Positions 9,051 through 18,135 of a stretch of 64,000 bases of DNA are shown here, piece by piece. The position numbers were made by a program, and so were the translations under genes. Position 1 is the first letter of the stretch. Every line of letters begins with the position of its first letter. This stretch comes from Niabella yanshanensis. Lineage in GTDB: Bacteria > Bacteroidota > Bacteroidia > Chitinophagales > Chitinophagaceae. The notes under the pieces are model-generated. The model worked only from the letters and a program-made list of their open reading frames with translations. It searched no databases and had not been told where the DNA came from. Location of the stretch: the NCBI RefSeq assembly GCF_034424215.1, contig NZ_CP139960.1, forward strand, positions 434,001 to 498,000. Direction: 5' to 3'.

Positions 9051-11573
9051 ATGCATCTGCCAGTGAAACGATTGTATAAATTCGCTTTTCTTTTAATATT
9101 GACAACGGCAACTGCTGTGGCAGGAGCACAGGTATATGTTTCACCAAATGGCAGTGACGCCAATGCCGGTACCAAAGAACAGCCTAAGTCGAGCCTGCAA
9201 TCAGCATTGCGCCAGGTAAGGGAATTCAGGCGTTTAAATGAAGCCGTAACCCAAAAACCGGTACACATTATTTTGCAGGAAGGTATTTATGTGCTGTCTG
9301 AACCGGTTGTGATCAGGGCTGAAGACGCAGGTACCCTTCAAAGTTCTACTTATATTGAGGCTGCGCCAGGTGCGAAGGTGACTTTGAGCGGTGGCGCAAC
9401 TATTAGCGGATGGAAAAAAACGACCGGACCAACTGCGAATTTGCCTTCTACCGCACAATCCAATGTATGGGAAGCCCCTTTACCCGAAACTTTTGAGGAT
9501 CTTCCGGGTTTCCGGCAGCTTTGGATAAATAATATAAAGGCTACGCGTGCCAAATGGCCCAACGGTGGGGCAATGGAGCGTATCATCAGCTGGAATAAAA
9601 AAGATGAGTCCTGCCAGATACCTAAACCACCCGTTGCTATAAAAGATATCAGCGGGATCGAAATGTTTATTCACCAGTGGTGGGAAATAGCCACGCTACG
9701 GGTAAGACAAATGGATATAGCCGGCGATAGCGCGAAATTACTCTTCAAACAGCCTGAAAGCCGGATCCAATCCGAACATCCCTGGCCAGCGCCCTGGATT
9801 TCCAGGGAGACGGGTAATTCAGCCTTCTATCTTTCCAATGCAATTGAATTTTTGGACGAACCGGGCGAATGGTACTTAGATAGAACCAGTAAAAAAATAT
9901 ACTACTGGCCCCGGAATGGTGAAGACCTGACCACTGCGCGCGTAACAGCACCTTTACTGGAAAATCTCGTTAGTATTCAGGGAACTATTGACCAGCCCGT
10001 AAGCCATATACATTTTAAAAATATTGCCTTTGAGTATGTGGGGTGGAACCGCCCTTCTTTACAGGGACATGTACCGCACCAGGCCGGCATGCCCATGACA
10101 GAAGCGTACAAATTAAGACCATCCGGCACTCCTGAAAAAGCCTCCCTAGATAACCAGGCCTGGATCACCCGCCCAGGCGCTGCGGTTACGGCTTCTTTTG
10201 CACGTAATATATCTTTTGATGGCTGTCGTTTTGAACATATCGCATCCACAGGCTTAGACTATCATATGGGCATAAAGAGCAGTAAAGTGATGGGAAGTGT
10301 TTTTAAAGATATTGGCGGTACCGCGATACTGGCTGGTTCTTTTGCAGACGAGGGCATGGAGATTCACTTGCCTTATAATCCAAAGGATGAAAGAGTGGTG
10401 GTAGATTCAATCACGCTAACCAACAACCTGGTTACCGATGCCACTAACGAGGATTGGGGCAGTGTAGGTATAGGTTTAGGGTATACCCGTAATTCAACCA
10501 TTGCGCATAACGATATCGAGAACGTCAATTATTCAGGCATTAGCATGGGATGGGGTTGGAGCCCTAAACCTAATGTGATGCGTAATAATAAAGTGTTTGC
10601 TAACAAGATCCATCATTTCGGCAAACAGAATTACGATTGTGCTGGTATTTATACATTAAGCGCGCAGCCTGGTTCGCTCATCAGCGAAAACTATATTGAC
10701 AGTATTTATAAAGCGCCTTATGCACATCTGCCTTCTCATTGGTTCTACCTGTATACTGATGAAGGATCTTCGCATATCACTATTAAAGATAACTGGACGG
10801 CAACGCAAAAGTATTTACAGAACAATAACGGTCAGGGTAATCAATGGATCAATAATGGCCCGCAAGTCAACGAGGCGATCCGTTTAAAAGCCGGTTTGCA
10901 GGATAGCTATAAGCACCTGTTAAAAGAAAGTACTTATAAGAGCATTGGCCTGCCGGTTAATTCAGAGCATGAAGAGCTGGTAGAACTGGTAGTGGACAAG
11001 GGAAAGTTGAACCTGGTTCAATTACGTAATTTCTTAAAAGAAAATAAGGTAGATCCGAACAGCATCTATCAATGGAAAAACCGATATGTGATCTTTGACA
11101 AAGTACAGGACCTGTCTGTATTCCAGGGTAAATTAAAAAAGGCTTTCCCTGATGTAGTGGTAAGACCTTATTACGACATGTATTACCAGTTTGACAGGAG
11201 CCGGTGTGATAATAAGCAAACCGCCGGGGAATGGGAGCATATCCTGCTGACCGCGAACCTGGTGGCTGATACTAAAAAACAAAAGGAGTATTTGAATTAT
11301 CACGCAACTCAGTTTGAGCAATGGCCTGAAATAGCCAAAGGCTTCTGCAATGCCAGTTTCCAGCGATTGGTAATGTTCCGTAACGGCCGGCAGTTAATGT
11401 TGGTGATCAGTATTCCAAAAGGCAAAACCCTGGATGAGCTGAATCCGAAGACAACAGAGAATAATCCGCGGGTAGATGAGTGGAACAAGCTGATGGCGCA
11501 ATACCAGGAGGGGATTGAAGGGACTAAGAGGGGTGAGGTTTGGGTGTTTTTGAAGAAGGCGAGTGGTAAGTAG
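9051..11573 (+). CDS. Secreted right-handed beta-helix enzyme with C-terminal L-rhamnose-mutarotase-like domain
   Basis: From the ATG at 9051 the product has 840 residues and a signal peptide ending AVAGAQ. An alternative start at 9021 would add 10 residues ahead of it. The N-terminal part (YVSPNGSDANAGTKEQP, then beta-helix turns to about residue 600, with EWYLDRTSKKIYYWP and NNLVTDATNEDWGS) resembles GH141-type and related polysaccharide-active beta-helix proteins. The last roughly 110 residues look like a dimeric alpha/beta-barrel rhamnose mutarotase, with YHATQFEQWPE, a long insertion and NPRVDEWNKLM. I infer a pectin-type side-chain enzyme. It opens the co-oriented catabolic cluster, and IS copy 1 lies 56 bp after the stop. 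The GH141 assignment is tentative, the beta-helix is clear. Confidence 0.72.
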   Translation: MHLPVKRLYKFAFLLILTTATAVAGAQVYVSPNGSDANAGTKEQPKSSLQSALRQVREFRRLNEAVTQKPVHIILQEGIYVLSEPVVIRAEDAGTLQSSTYIEAAPGAKVTLSGGATISGWKKTTGPTANLPSTAQSNVWEAPLPETFEDLPGFRQLWINNIKATRAKWPNGGAMERIISWNKKDESCQIPKPPVAIKDISGIEMFIHQWWEIATLRVRQMDIAGDSAKLLFKQPESRIQSEHPWPAPWISRETGNSAFYLSNAIEFLDEPGEWYLDRTSKKIYYWPRNGEDLTTARVTAPLLENLVSIQGTIDQPVSHIHFKNIAFEYVGWNRPSLQGHVPHQAGMPMTEAYKLRPSGTPEKASLDNQAWITRPGAAVTASFARNISFDGCRFEHIASTGLDYHMGIKSSKVMGSVFKDIGGTAILAGSFADEGMEIHLPYNPKDERVVVDSITLTNNLVTDATNEDWGSVGIGLGYTRNSTIAHNDIENVNYSGISMGWGWSPKPNVMRNNKVFANKIHHFGKQNYDCAGIYTLSAQPGSLISENYIDSIYKAPYAHLPSHWFYLYTDEGSSHITIKDNWTATQKYLQNNNGQGNQWINNGPQVNEAIRLKAGLQDSYKHLLKESTYKSIGLPVNSEHEELVELVVDKGKLNLVQLRNFLKENKVDPNSIYQWKNRYVIFDKVQDLSVFQGKLKKAFPDVVVRPYYDMYYQFDRSRCDNKQTAGEWEHILLTANLVADTKKQKEYLNYHATQFEQWPEIAKGFCNASFQRLVMFRNGRQLMLVISIPKGKTLDELNPKTTENNPRVDEWNKLMAQYQEGIEGTKRGEVWVFLKKASGK

Positions 11574-11629
11574 TGAGTAGTTAATAGGGAGTAGTTAATA
11601 GTTAATGGTGAATAGGGAGGGAGAGAATG
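11571..11629. repeat. Short tandem TAGT(T/G)AATAG-type intergenic repeat
   Basis: The element begins at the stop codon of the beta-helix gene. It consists of degenerate 6-7-base units (agtgag, tagttaatag, gggagtagttaatag, ttaatggtgaatag). Similar strings lie at 18082-18116 and 22742-22780. The IS copy inserted at its right edge. Confidence 0.6.
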
Positions 11630-11678
11630 TGTCTTGTCCTGGTATAGGTTGACAGTTTTTATATTAAAAAACTGACAG

Positions 11679-12071
11679 ATGACGAAGATATCCATTAGAG
11701 AACAGGTTCGGTATAGTATTAGCTTTAAGCAAAAAGTTGTCAGAGAAGTGGAGAAAGGGTTATCAGTAGAGTCTGTTCGCAGGCGGTATAATATCGGCGG
11801 GGGCAGTACTATTCAAAATTGGATCAGACAATTTGGTAAACATCATTTATTAAGTAAAGTGTTAAGAGTGGAGACGCTTGAAGAAAAAGACCGTTTAAAA
11901 GAATTGGAAGCTGAAGTAAAAAAGCTGAAGCTGGCCTTGGCAGACAGCATGTTGGAGAAGCAAGCTTTGGAGACACTAATCGACATAGTGGATGAGCATT
12001 ATGATACAGATGTAAAAAAAAATTTCGCACAGCAGTCATCCGCATGTGTGGGGAGAAAGGGCAAAAAGTAA
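11679..12071 (+). CDS. IS3-family transposase OrfA, copy 1
   Basis: The 130-residue product has an N-terminal helix-turn-helix (SFKQKVVREVEKGLSVESV, then RRRYNIGGGSTIQNWIRQFG) that binds the IS ends. A coiled-coil leucine-zipper region follows (EEKDRLKELEAEVKKLKLAL). It overlaps orfB by 28 bp, and orfB is in the -1 frame. Confidence 0.92.
   Translation: MTKISIREQVRYSISFKQKVVREVEKGLSVESVRRRYNIGGGSTIQNWIRQFGKHHLLSKVLRVETLEEKDRLKELEAEVKKLKLALADSMLEKQALETLIDIVDEHYDTDVKKNFAQQSSACVGRKGKK
12014..12022 (+). other. Probable -1 programmed frameshift site in IS copy 1
   Basis: A run of nine A residues lies in orfA just before the orfB start. The -1 frame is open from this run through the orfB ATG at 12044, reading KKKFRTAVIRMCGEK across the junction. 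Slippage here would make the OrfAB fusion transposase usual for IS3-family elements. Confidence 0.65.
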
Positions 12072-12880
12072 ATCGGCTGTGTTTGTACTTTGGTTACAGC
12101 CGTTCGGGTTATTATAAATCGCTGAGAACAATTATTCAATCGGATTTAACAGAGGCTGTAGTGGTAGATTTAGTAGGTTCGGTTCGGCGTTATCAGCCGA
12201 TGATAGGAGGTAAAAAACTGTATTCGTTATTAAAAGCTGATTTGGCAAAACCGGGCAGTAGAGTTGGTCGCGATAAGTTCTTTGATATACTACGCAAGCA
12301 GAAGTTGCTGATAAAAAGAAGAAGGAGGTATGTTACTACAACGGATTCTTATCATCGCTTTCGCAAGTATAACAATAAGGTTAAAGATCAATTACTTACA
12401 GGACCCGGCCAGGTAATTGTAAGTGATATTACTTATTTGAGGACGTCGAGCGGGTTTGTATACCTGTTTTTGCAAACAGATGCCTGGTCTCGAAAGATCA
12501 CCGGCTGGCATTTGAGTGAGAGTTTGGGTATTGCTGGAGCACTAAAAGCTCTTGAGATGAGTATCAGGCAGTATCCTTCGACGCTGGGAACGATCCACCA
12601 TTCCGATCGGGGCATCCAGTATTGTTGTGATGCTTATGTGTCAGCACTACAGGAGGCCGGAATGGAAATTAGCATGACTGAAGAAAATCATTGTTACGAG
12701 AATGCACAGGCAGAAAGGGTAAATGGGATATTGAAACAGGAATTTCTTTTAGATAGTGTATTTGCCGATAAGCAGGAAGCATTTAAAGCAGTGAAAGAGG
12801 CCATATATACTTATAATTACCGCCGTCCCCATTGGTCTTTAAATTTAAGAATACCTATACAGTTACACAATGCAGCATAG
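12044..12880 (+). CDS. IS3-family transposase OrfB (rve/DDE integrase domain), copy 1
   Basis: The 278-residue product carries an HTH_21-like region (residues 15-95) and an rve core. The catalytic triad is visible as Asp128 (VSDITY), Asp188 (HHSDRG) and Glu224 (ENAQAERVNG). The D-to-E spacing of 35 residues is that of IS3 transposases. It is probably produced mainly as an OrfAB fusion by frameshifting. Confidence 0.93.
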   Translation: MCGEKGQKVNRLCLYFGYSRSGYYKSLRTIIQSDLTEAVVVDLVGSVRRYQPMIGGKKLYSLLKADLAKPGSRVGRDKFFDILRKQKLLIKRRRRYVTTTDSYHRFRKYNNKVKDQLLTGPGQVIVSDITYLRTSSGFVYLFLQTDAWSRKITGWHLSESLGIAGALKALEMSIRQYPSTLGTIHHSDRGIQYCCDAYVSALQEAGMEISMTEENHCYENAQAERVNGILKQEFLLDSVFADKQEAFKAVKEAIYTYNYRRPHWSLNLRIPIQLHNAA

Positions 12881-13107
12881 TATGTCAAACCAGGAAGATG
12901 CGCTCGCCGCGCGGGCGGTGTAATTCTAAGGTTAACTTTTATTAAATAATGAAATTTGAAACAATATTATTAACAAGAAAAATGTCCACTTTTTTCAGGA
13001 CATGACAATGGGGGAAGAGTATTTTATTGGTTCCGTCATTTCGAATGTAGGAAAATGAGACATCTATGAAGGAGGACAAACGGGTTGAAAAAATTTAGAA
13101 TATAACA

Positions 13108-14211
13108 ATGAGATTTAACGATACAAGCAAAAAAGAAAATATTCTGGTGTTAGGCATACTGGGCCTTGGTGAAGGACGTAGCCTCATCAGTGGTGCTTTG
13201 GAAAGCAAAAAGCTCGCGTTAAAAACGCTTTGCGATATCAGTGAAGCTGCCTGTAAACAACGTAGTAAAGAGTTCGGCTTTGATCATTATACCACAAGGT
13301 ATGAGGATATGCTGAACGATCCTGATATTAATATTATCGCCATTTACACCCCCGATCACCTGCATGCGCAGCATGTAACGCAGGCTTTGCAGCATGGCAA
13401 GCATGTGGTATGCACCAAGCCTTTTATTGATAATTTGGGAGATGCAAAGGCACTGCTGGATCTGCAGGCACAGACCGGTAAAAAAGTATTGGTAGGCCAA
13501 AGCTCCCGTTTCTTCGAGCCGGCTAAACGTCAGCGTAAGGATTTTGAAGCCGGAGAGATCGGAGAGCTGATCACTATTGAAAGTAGCTATCATGCCGATC
13601 ACCGCTGGTTTTTGGAAAAGAAATGGGCATTGGAAGATGCATTTAAATGGCTATACGGAGGGTTAAGTCACCCCGTTGATTTTATAAGATGGTATCTGCC
13701 CGATGTAGAAGAAGTAATGGGATATGGAATGATCAGCGCAAACGGCAAAAAAGCGGGTTTAAGGAATGAAGATACCATGCACTTTATATTTAAAGCCACT
13801 GACGGAAGAATAGCGAGGGTGAGTGGCGTATATACTTCGCCAATCCAGCCCGCATATCGTGAGAGCGGTATGACAACTGTGTTACGCGGTACGGAAGGCG
13901 CCAGCCAGGCTGATTATCATGAGCTGCGTTACGCCATTACTGACAAAACAGGCGAGGAGAAAACCATCACCTGGGGCGATAGTACGTTGAAATATTATTT
14001 CCGTTTTGAAGGCCAAAGCCATCATGCGGGGGAGTACCAGAATTACCTGGAATATTTTGTGGATTCCATTGAACAGGGCTTTACAGCTTATCCTGATATG
14101 AAAGAGGGTATTGGAACGGTGGCTTTATTGCAAGCCATGGACGAAAGTTTGAAAACCGGTAAGCCCGTATCTGTAAAAGAATTGCTGAAGCGTTACGACC
14201 TGGATCTGTAG
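13108..14211 (+). CDS. Gfo/Idh/MocA family sugar oxidoreductase (cytosolic)
   Basis: The 367-residue NAD(P)-dependent dehydrogenase has no signal peptide. The Rossmann segment is VLGILGLGEGRSL (residues 14-26). It is followed by YTPDHLHAQHV and CTKPF with the conserved Lys104 of the EKP-type motif (Glu replaced by Thr), then the C-terminal substrate domain. It lies in the same direction as the symporter, GH78, GH127, RLP and kinase genes. Members include D-apiose dehydrogenase (ApsD) of the apiose pathway, so oxidation of a sugar feeding the RLP route is an inference from context. The substrate is not shown by the sequence. Confidence 0.85.
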   Translation: MRFNDTSKKENILVLGILGLGEGRSLISGALESKKLALKTLCDISEAACKQRSKEFGFDHYTTRYEDMLNDPDINIIAIYTPDHLHAQHVTQALQHGKHVVCTKPFIDNLGDAKALLDLQAQTGKKVLVGQSSRFFEPAKRQRKDFEAGEIGELITIESSYHADHRWFLEKKWALEDAFKWLYGGLSHPVDFIRWYLPDVEEVMGYGMISANGKKAGLRNEDTMHFIFKATDGRIARVSGVYTSPIQPAYRESGMTTVLRGTEGASQADYHELRYAITDKTGEEKTITWGDSTLKYYFRFEGQSHHAGEYQNYLEYFVDSIEQGFTAYPDMKEGIGTVALLQAMDESLKTGKPVSVKELLKRYDLDL

Positions 14212-14293
14212 ATGATAGTTAACAACCATACTACGATGTCACTCTGAGCCTGACAGCATCATTAAGAACACATCACTCATTATTTAAAAGAAA

Positions 14294-15865
14294 GTGAACA
14301 AAATATACGATAAAATAACAGGGATTGATCTGGCAATAGTAGCAGTATACTTGATTGCCTTACTGGTAATTGGATACCTGGCCAGTTTTAGCGCCCGCAA
14401 AAAAAACGAGACGCTGTTCCTGGCTAATAAATCCCTCAACTGGTATAATATCGGTTTTAACATGTGGGGCACCAATGTAGGGCCGTCATCCCTGCTCACT
14501 TTTGCCATGATCGGTTTCACCACCGGTATTACCGGGGCCAACGTAGAGCTCTATGCCTTCCTGTTCCTTTTGTTATTAACCATGGTATTTGCACCCCGGT
14601 ATATTGCCAGCAAAGTAGCCACCATGCCGGAGTATATGGGTAAACTTTTTGGCGACAGTACGCAGAACATCCTGGCCTGGTATGCATTGGTAAAAATACT
14701 GGTAAGCTGGTTATCATTAGGATTGTTTAGTGGCGGTGTTTTGGTAAGGCAGATCCTGGGAATCCCGATGTGGCAGTCGGCGATTGTGCTGGTTGCATTT
14801 TCCGGATTGTTCACCTTCGCCGGAGGTTTGAAAGCTATTGCAAGGGTGAACGTGTTCCAGATGTTATTGTTGATCACGGTGTCTATTATTATATCAGTAG
14901 TAGGATTGCAGCATGTAGGTGGATTTTCAGAACTGATGGCTAAAACTCCTGCAGGATATTGGGAGCTCATCAAACCCGCTTCGGATCCCGACTTCCCCTG
15001 GCCTGCTGTATTATTAGGATACCCGGTGGCAGCTGTTGCTTTCTTTTGTACCGATCAGGCGATGGTGCAAAGTGTATTGGGTGCAAAAAACCTGCAACAG
15101 GGTCAGTTGGGTGTTAACCTCATTGGCTGGCTGAAAGTATTGGCTTTACCTTTATTTATACTGCCGGGCATATTGTGTTTTGTTTTGTTTCCGGCGGCTC
15201 AACCCGATGAAGCGTACATGACGATGGTTACCCAGCTACTGCCCACCGGTGTTATCGGGTTGGTGATATGCGTATTAATAGCAGTATTGGTAGCTACTAT
15301 AGGTTCTTCTTTAAATGCCTTAAGTACGGTTTTCACTAATGATATTTATGTAAAGAAGATGAATCCCGAAGCATCTGTAAAAAAACAAATACAGGTAGGA
15401 AGAATAATAGTAGTAGCAGGTTGTGTTATTGCAGTATTAATGGCCATCGCTCTTGATAATGTAAAAGGGCAAAGCCTTTTCTATATTTTCCAGTCTATAC
15501 TTGGATTTTTGGCGCCCTCTTTATCGGTGGTATTTTTATTAGCTGTTTTCTGGAAAAGATTAACCCGTTTAGCGGTAAATTTTACATTAAGTTGGGGATC
15601 GGTTTTCAGCCTTACAGTAGGATTGATCTATTTATGGATATTACCTAAAGACGGGAATCCATATTTTACCTGGCCGCATCCTTTTATGATTTCCTTCTAC
15701 ATTTTTGCCATCTTGTTCGTGCTGGCTATTATCATATCATTATTGGGTAAAGCACCTGAGCCGAAAACGATAGAAGCAGAAGCGATTCCACCTACCAGCA
15801 GCAAAGTGAAGTGGTTATTTGGCTTATTAGGGGTGGTTATAATTATTATTTACATTTTATTCTAA
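14294..15865 (+). CDS. Sodium:solute symporter (SSS) family transporter
   Basis: The 523-residue polytopic inner-membrane protein has about 13-14 hydrophobic segments. SSS hallmarks are the N-terminal FNMWGTNVGPSSLLTFAMIGFT-like sodium-site region and GGLKAIARVNVFQMLLL in the middle. GTG at 14294 is the first start before TM1 (IDLAIVAVYLIALLVIGYLA). It follows the oxidoreductase by 82 bp and precedes GH78 by 20 bp. It probably imports the sugar or sugar acid released by the neighbouring hydrolases. The catabolic region has no SusC/SusD pair. Confidence 0.88.
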   Translation: MNKIYDKITGIDLAIVAVYLIALLVIGYLASFSARKKNETLFLANKSLNWYNIGFNMWGTNVGPSSLLTFAMIGFTTGITGANVELYAFLFLLLLTMVFAPRYIASKVATMPEYMGKLFGDSTQNILAWYALVKILVSWLSLGLFSGGVLVRQILGIPMWQSAIVLVAFSGLFTFAGGLKAIARVNVFQMLLLITVSIIISVVGLQHVGGFSELMAKTPAGYWELIKPASDPDFPWPAVLLGYPVAAVAFFCTDQAMVQSVLGAKNLQQGQLGVNLIGWLKVLALPLFILPGILCFVLFPAAQPDEAYMTMVTQLLPTGVIGLVICVLIAVLVATIGSSLNALSTVFTNDIYVKKMNPEASVKKQIQVGRIIVVAGCVIAVLMAIALDNVKGQSLFYIFQSILGFLAPSLSVVFLLAVFWKRLTRLAVNFTLSWGSVFSLTVGLIYLWILPKDGNPYFTWPHPFMISFYIFAILFVLAIIISLLGKAPEPKTIEAEAIPPTSSKVKWLFGLLGVVIIIIYILF

Positions 15866-15885
15866 AAATATAACGGTTACTTTTT

Positions 15886-18084
15886 ATGAATACAGGGTTA
15901 CAGAATTTAAAATTCAAAATTCAAAATTTAAAATGGGCAATCTCGTTTATTGCTTTCTTGTCTTTGTGTCAAACAGCACTGGCCCAAAAAGCCGAGTGGG
16001 TCTGGTATCCGGGCGACTATGAAATATGGTTGTCTAACCAGATGCAAAACCGTCGCACCGAAAGAGGCGTATTTTTCCCGGTATTCTGGAAGATCGATAA
16101 CCATTATCCGTTAATTGATTTTCATAAAGTATTTGAGCTGACTGAACCTGAAGAAGTGGAGATCTATGTACAGGGGCAATATAATGTAAAGCTGGATGGA
16201 AAGGCTTTTGAAGGATATCCGAGAAAGATAACCGTTCCGGCCGGCAAACACAAGATCAATATTAAAGTGTTCAACCAGGCACAGGTTCCGGCCATATTTG
16301 TAAGAGGTAAGAAAATAGTAAGTGACAGTACCTGGCTGGTGACTTTTGAAGATAAGGAGTGGATTGATGAAACCGGTAAAACCTCTGATGTTTCTACTAC
16401 CAAGTGGATGAATGCCGGTATGTGGAATTTTTACGATCCTAAGCAATTGCCTTCTGATTTTAAACTCCCGGTAAAACCTGCGGAAGCGGCAACCAGTACT
16501 AAAGAATCAGGTGGTACATTAATCGATTTTGGAAAAGAAACCTTCGGCTATATTAAGCTCCATAATTTAAAGGGAAGAGGTAAACTGGCTATTTATTATG
16601 GCGAAAGCCGTGAAGAGGCACTTGATACCGCACATACAGAAACTTATGATAAATTAAATATTGATCAAACCGGCGGAGATTATACAGTTGATTTATCCAA
16701 GGCGTTCCGTTTTGTAAATATTATTGCAGATGCAGGGATTAGTTTTGATAAAGCTTCGATGTTATACGAATACGCTGACCTGCAGGATAAAGGAGGTTTT
16801 AAATGTAATGATGAAGAGATCAACAAAATCTATGATGTAGCCAAATACACTTTCCATTTAAGCACCAAAGAATTTTTTATAGATGGCATTAAAAGAGACC
16901 GTTGGGTATGGAGCGGAGATGCTTACCAAAGCTATCTGATGAACTATTATCTTACTAATGATAATGGTACCGTAAAAAGAACGACTTTATCCTTAAGAGG
17001 GAAAGATCCTGTAACCAGTCATATCAATACCATTATGGATTATACCCTGTACTGGTTCCTGGGTGTGTACGACTATTATCTCTACAGTGGGGATGCTGCA
17101 TTTGTGAAGGATAATTACGATCGCATGAAATCGCTAATGGCTTATGTATTGGGACGCCGCAATAAAGATGGTCTACTGGAGGGCTTGCCCGGCGACTGGG
17201 TATTTATAGACTGGGCTGAAGGACTGAGCAAGCAGGGAGCCGTTAGTTTTGAGCAATTACTATTTGCTCGCAGCCTGGAGACGATGGCGCTGGTGGCAGA
17301 TCTGGTTCAGGAAAAAGAAGATGCCGGTATGTATGCGGGCCTGGCTAAAGATGTTAAGAAGAAATTGTTTGACTTATACTGGAACGAACAAAAACAGGCT
17401 ATTGTACACAGTTATGTAAATGGCAAGCCAACAGATCATGTAACGCGTTACGCTAATATGTTTGCTATCTTCTTCGATTACCTAAGCGATGCGCAGAAGA
17501 AAAATATTAAGAATACAGTTCTGTTAAATAATAGTGTGCCGCCTATCACAACACCCTACATGCGGTTTTATGAAATGGAGGCTTTATGTGCTTTAGGTGA
17601 ACAGAACTATGTGACGAAAGAAATGAAATCTTACTGGGGTGGTATGTTAAAGCTGGGAGCTACTTCTTTCTGGGAAGAGTACAATCCTAAAAAATCAGGC
17701 GCCGAACATTATGCGATGTACGGCCGTAAATATGGTAAAAGCCTTTGCCACGCATGGGGCGCCAGTCCGCTGTACCTGTTGGGTAAATACTATCTAGGCG
17801 TAAAGCCAACCGGAGCCGGCTATAGCACGTACACGATTGAACCGGCATTAGGTGGCTTGAAATGGATGGAAGGAAAAGTGCCGACACCGGCCGGTAATAT
17901 TGAGCTGTATTGCAGTACTAATAACATAAAAGTTAGTTCACCGGTTGGCACGGGCAAGCTGGTGCTGAAAAGTAAAAAAGCGCCGTCTTCAAAAGAAGGC
18001 AGCTTCGTCAATAAAGGTAATAACGTCTATGAGCTGACTTTAGAGAAGGATAAGAAGTATGAGATAAAGTATCAGGCGTTGTAG
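15886..18084 (+). CDS. Secreted alpha-L-rhamnosidase, GH78-like
   Basis: The 732-residue exported enzyme has a signal peptide ending QTALAQ. An N-terminal beta-sandwich precedes the (alpha/alpha)6 domain, which opens with the GH78 motif DGIKRDRWVWSGD (Asp333, Asp338, Asp345). A C-terminal beta-domain follows YSTYTIEPALGGLKW. GH78 enzymes cleave terminal alpha-L-rhamnose, as in rhamnogalacturonan and glycosides. It is 20 bp after the symporter and 51 bp before GH127. The n-region of the signal peptide is encoded by a repetitive AATTCAAAATT tract (15904-15934), which is odd. Confidence 0.82.
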   Translation: MNTGLQNLKFKIQNLKWAISFIAFLSLCQTALAQKAEWVWYPGDYEIWLSNQMQNRRTERGVFFPVFWKIDNHYPLIDFHKVFELTEPEEVEIYVQGQYNVKLDGKAFEGYPRKITVPAGKHKINIKVFNQAQVPAIFVRGKKIVSDSTWLVTFEDKEWIDETGKTSDVSTTKWMNAGMWNFYDPKQLPSDFKLPVKPAEAATSTKESGGTLIDFGKETFGYIKLHNLKGRGKLAIYYGESREEALDTAHTETYDKLNIDQTGGDYTVDLSKAFRFVNIIADAGISFDKASMLYEYADLQDKGGFKCNDEEINKIYDVAKYTFHLSTKEFFIDGIKRDRWVWSGDAYQSYLMNYYLTNDNGTVKRTTLSLRGKDPVTSHINTIMDYTLYWFLGVYDYYLYSGDAAFVKDNYDRMKSLMAYVLGRRNKDGLLEGLPGDWVFIDWAEGLSKQGAVSFEQLLFARSLETMALVADLVQEKEDAGMYAGLAKDVKKKLFDLYWNEQKQAIVHSYVNGKPTDHVTRYANMFAIFFDYLSDAQKKNIKNTVLLNNSVPPITTPYMRFYEMEALCALGEQNYVTKEMKSYWGGMLKLGATSFWEEYNPKKSGAEHYAMYGRKYGKSLCHAWGASPLYLLGKYYLGVKPTGAGYSTYTIEPALGGLKWMEGKVPTPAGNIELYCSTNNIKVSSPVGTGKLVLKSKKAPSSKEGSFVNKGNNVYELTLEKDKKYEIKYQAL
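15904..15934. repeat. AATTYAAAATTCAAAATTCAAAA-type repeat inside the GH78 signal peptide
   Basis: The tract is built of repeated 8-9-base units of AATT(C/T)AAA. It encodes NLKFKIQNLK at residues 7-18 of the GH78 precursor. Such tracts usually sit between genes. Here one is translated in frame. Confidence 0.6.
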
Positions 18085-18116
18085 TGGATGAAGAGTGAGT
18101 AATCAATAGTGAATGG
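18082..18116. repeat. Short TAGTGAATGG-type intergenic repeat
   Basis: It begins at the GH78 stop codon and runs gtagtggatg, agagtgagtaatc, aatagtgaatgg. It is the same family as 11571-11629 and 22742-22780. It lies between GH78 and the GH127 start. Confidence 0.5.
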
Positions 18117-18135
18117 ATTTGAAAAAAATATACGC

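Larger units (their letters stand above)
11630..13007 (+). mobile_element. IS3-family insertion sequence, copy 1 (1378 bp, complete)
   Basis: The left end TGTCTTGTCCTGGTAT and the right end (reverse complement TGTCATGTCCTGAAAA) form terminal inverted repeats with matching TGTC(T/A)TGTCCTG. A 3-bp target duplication ATG flanks it (11627-11629 and 13008-13010). It carries orfA and orfB in the IS3-family overlapping arrangement. It differs from copy 2 by one base, A at 12566 against C at 23717, which is synonymous for Arg in orfB. Both copies look intact and recent. Confidence 0.95.

Noticed and set aside
8929-9147. Minus-strand 72-codon frame before the beta-helix gene
   Set aside because: It overlaps the signal peptide of a strong gene and shows no motif.
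11571-11629. CRISPR array
   Set aside because: The units are 6-7 bases, degenerate and contiguous, with no spacers.
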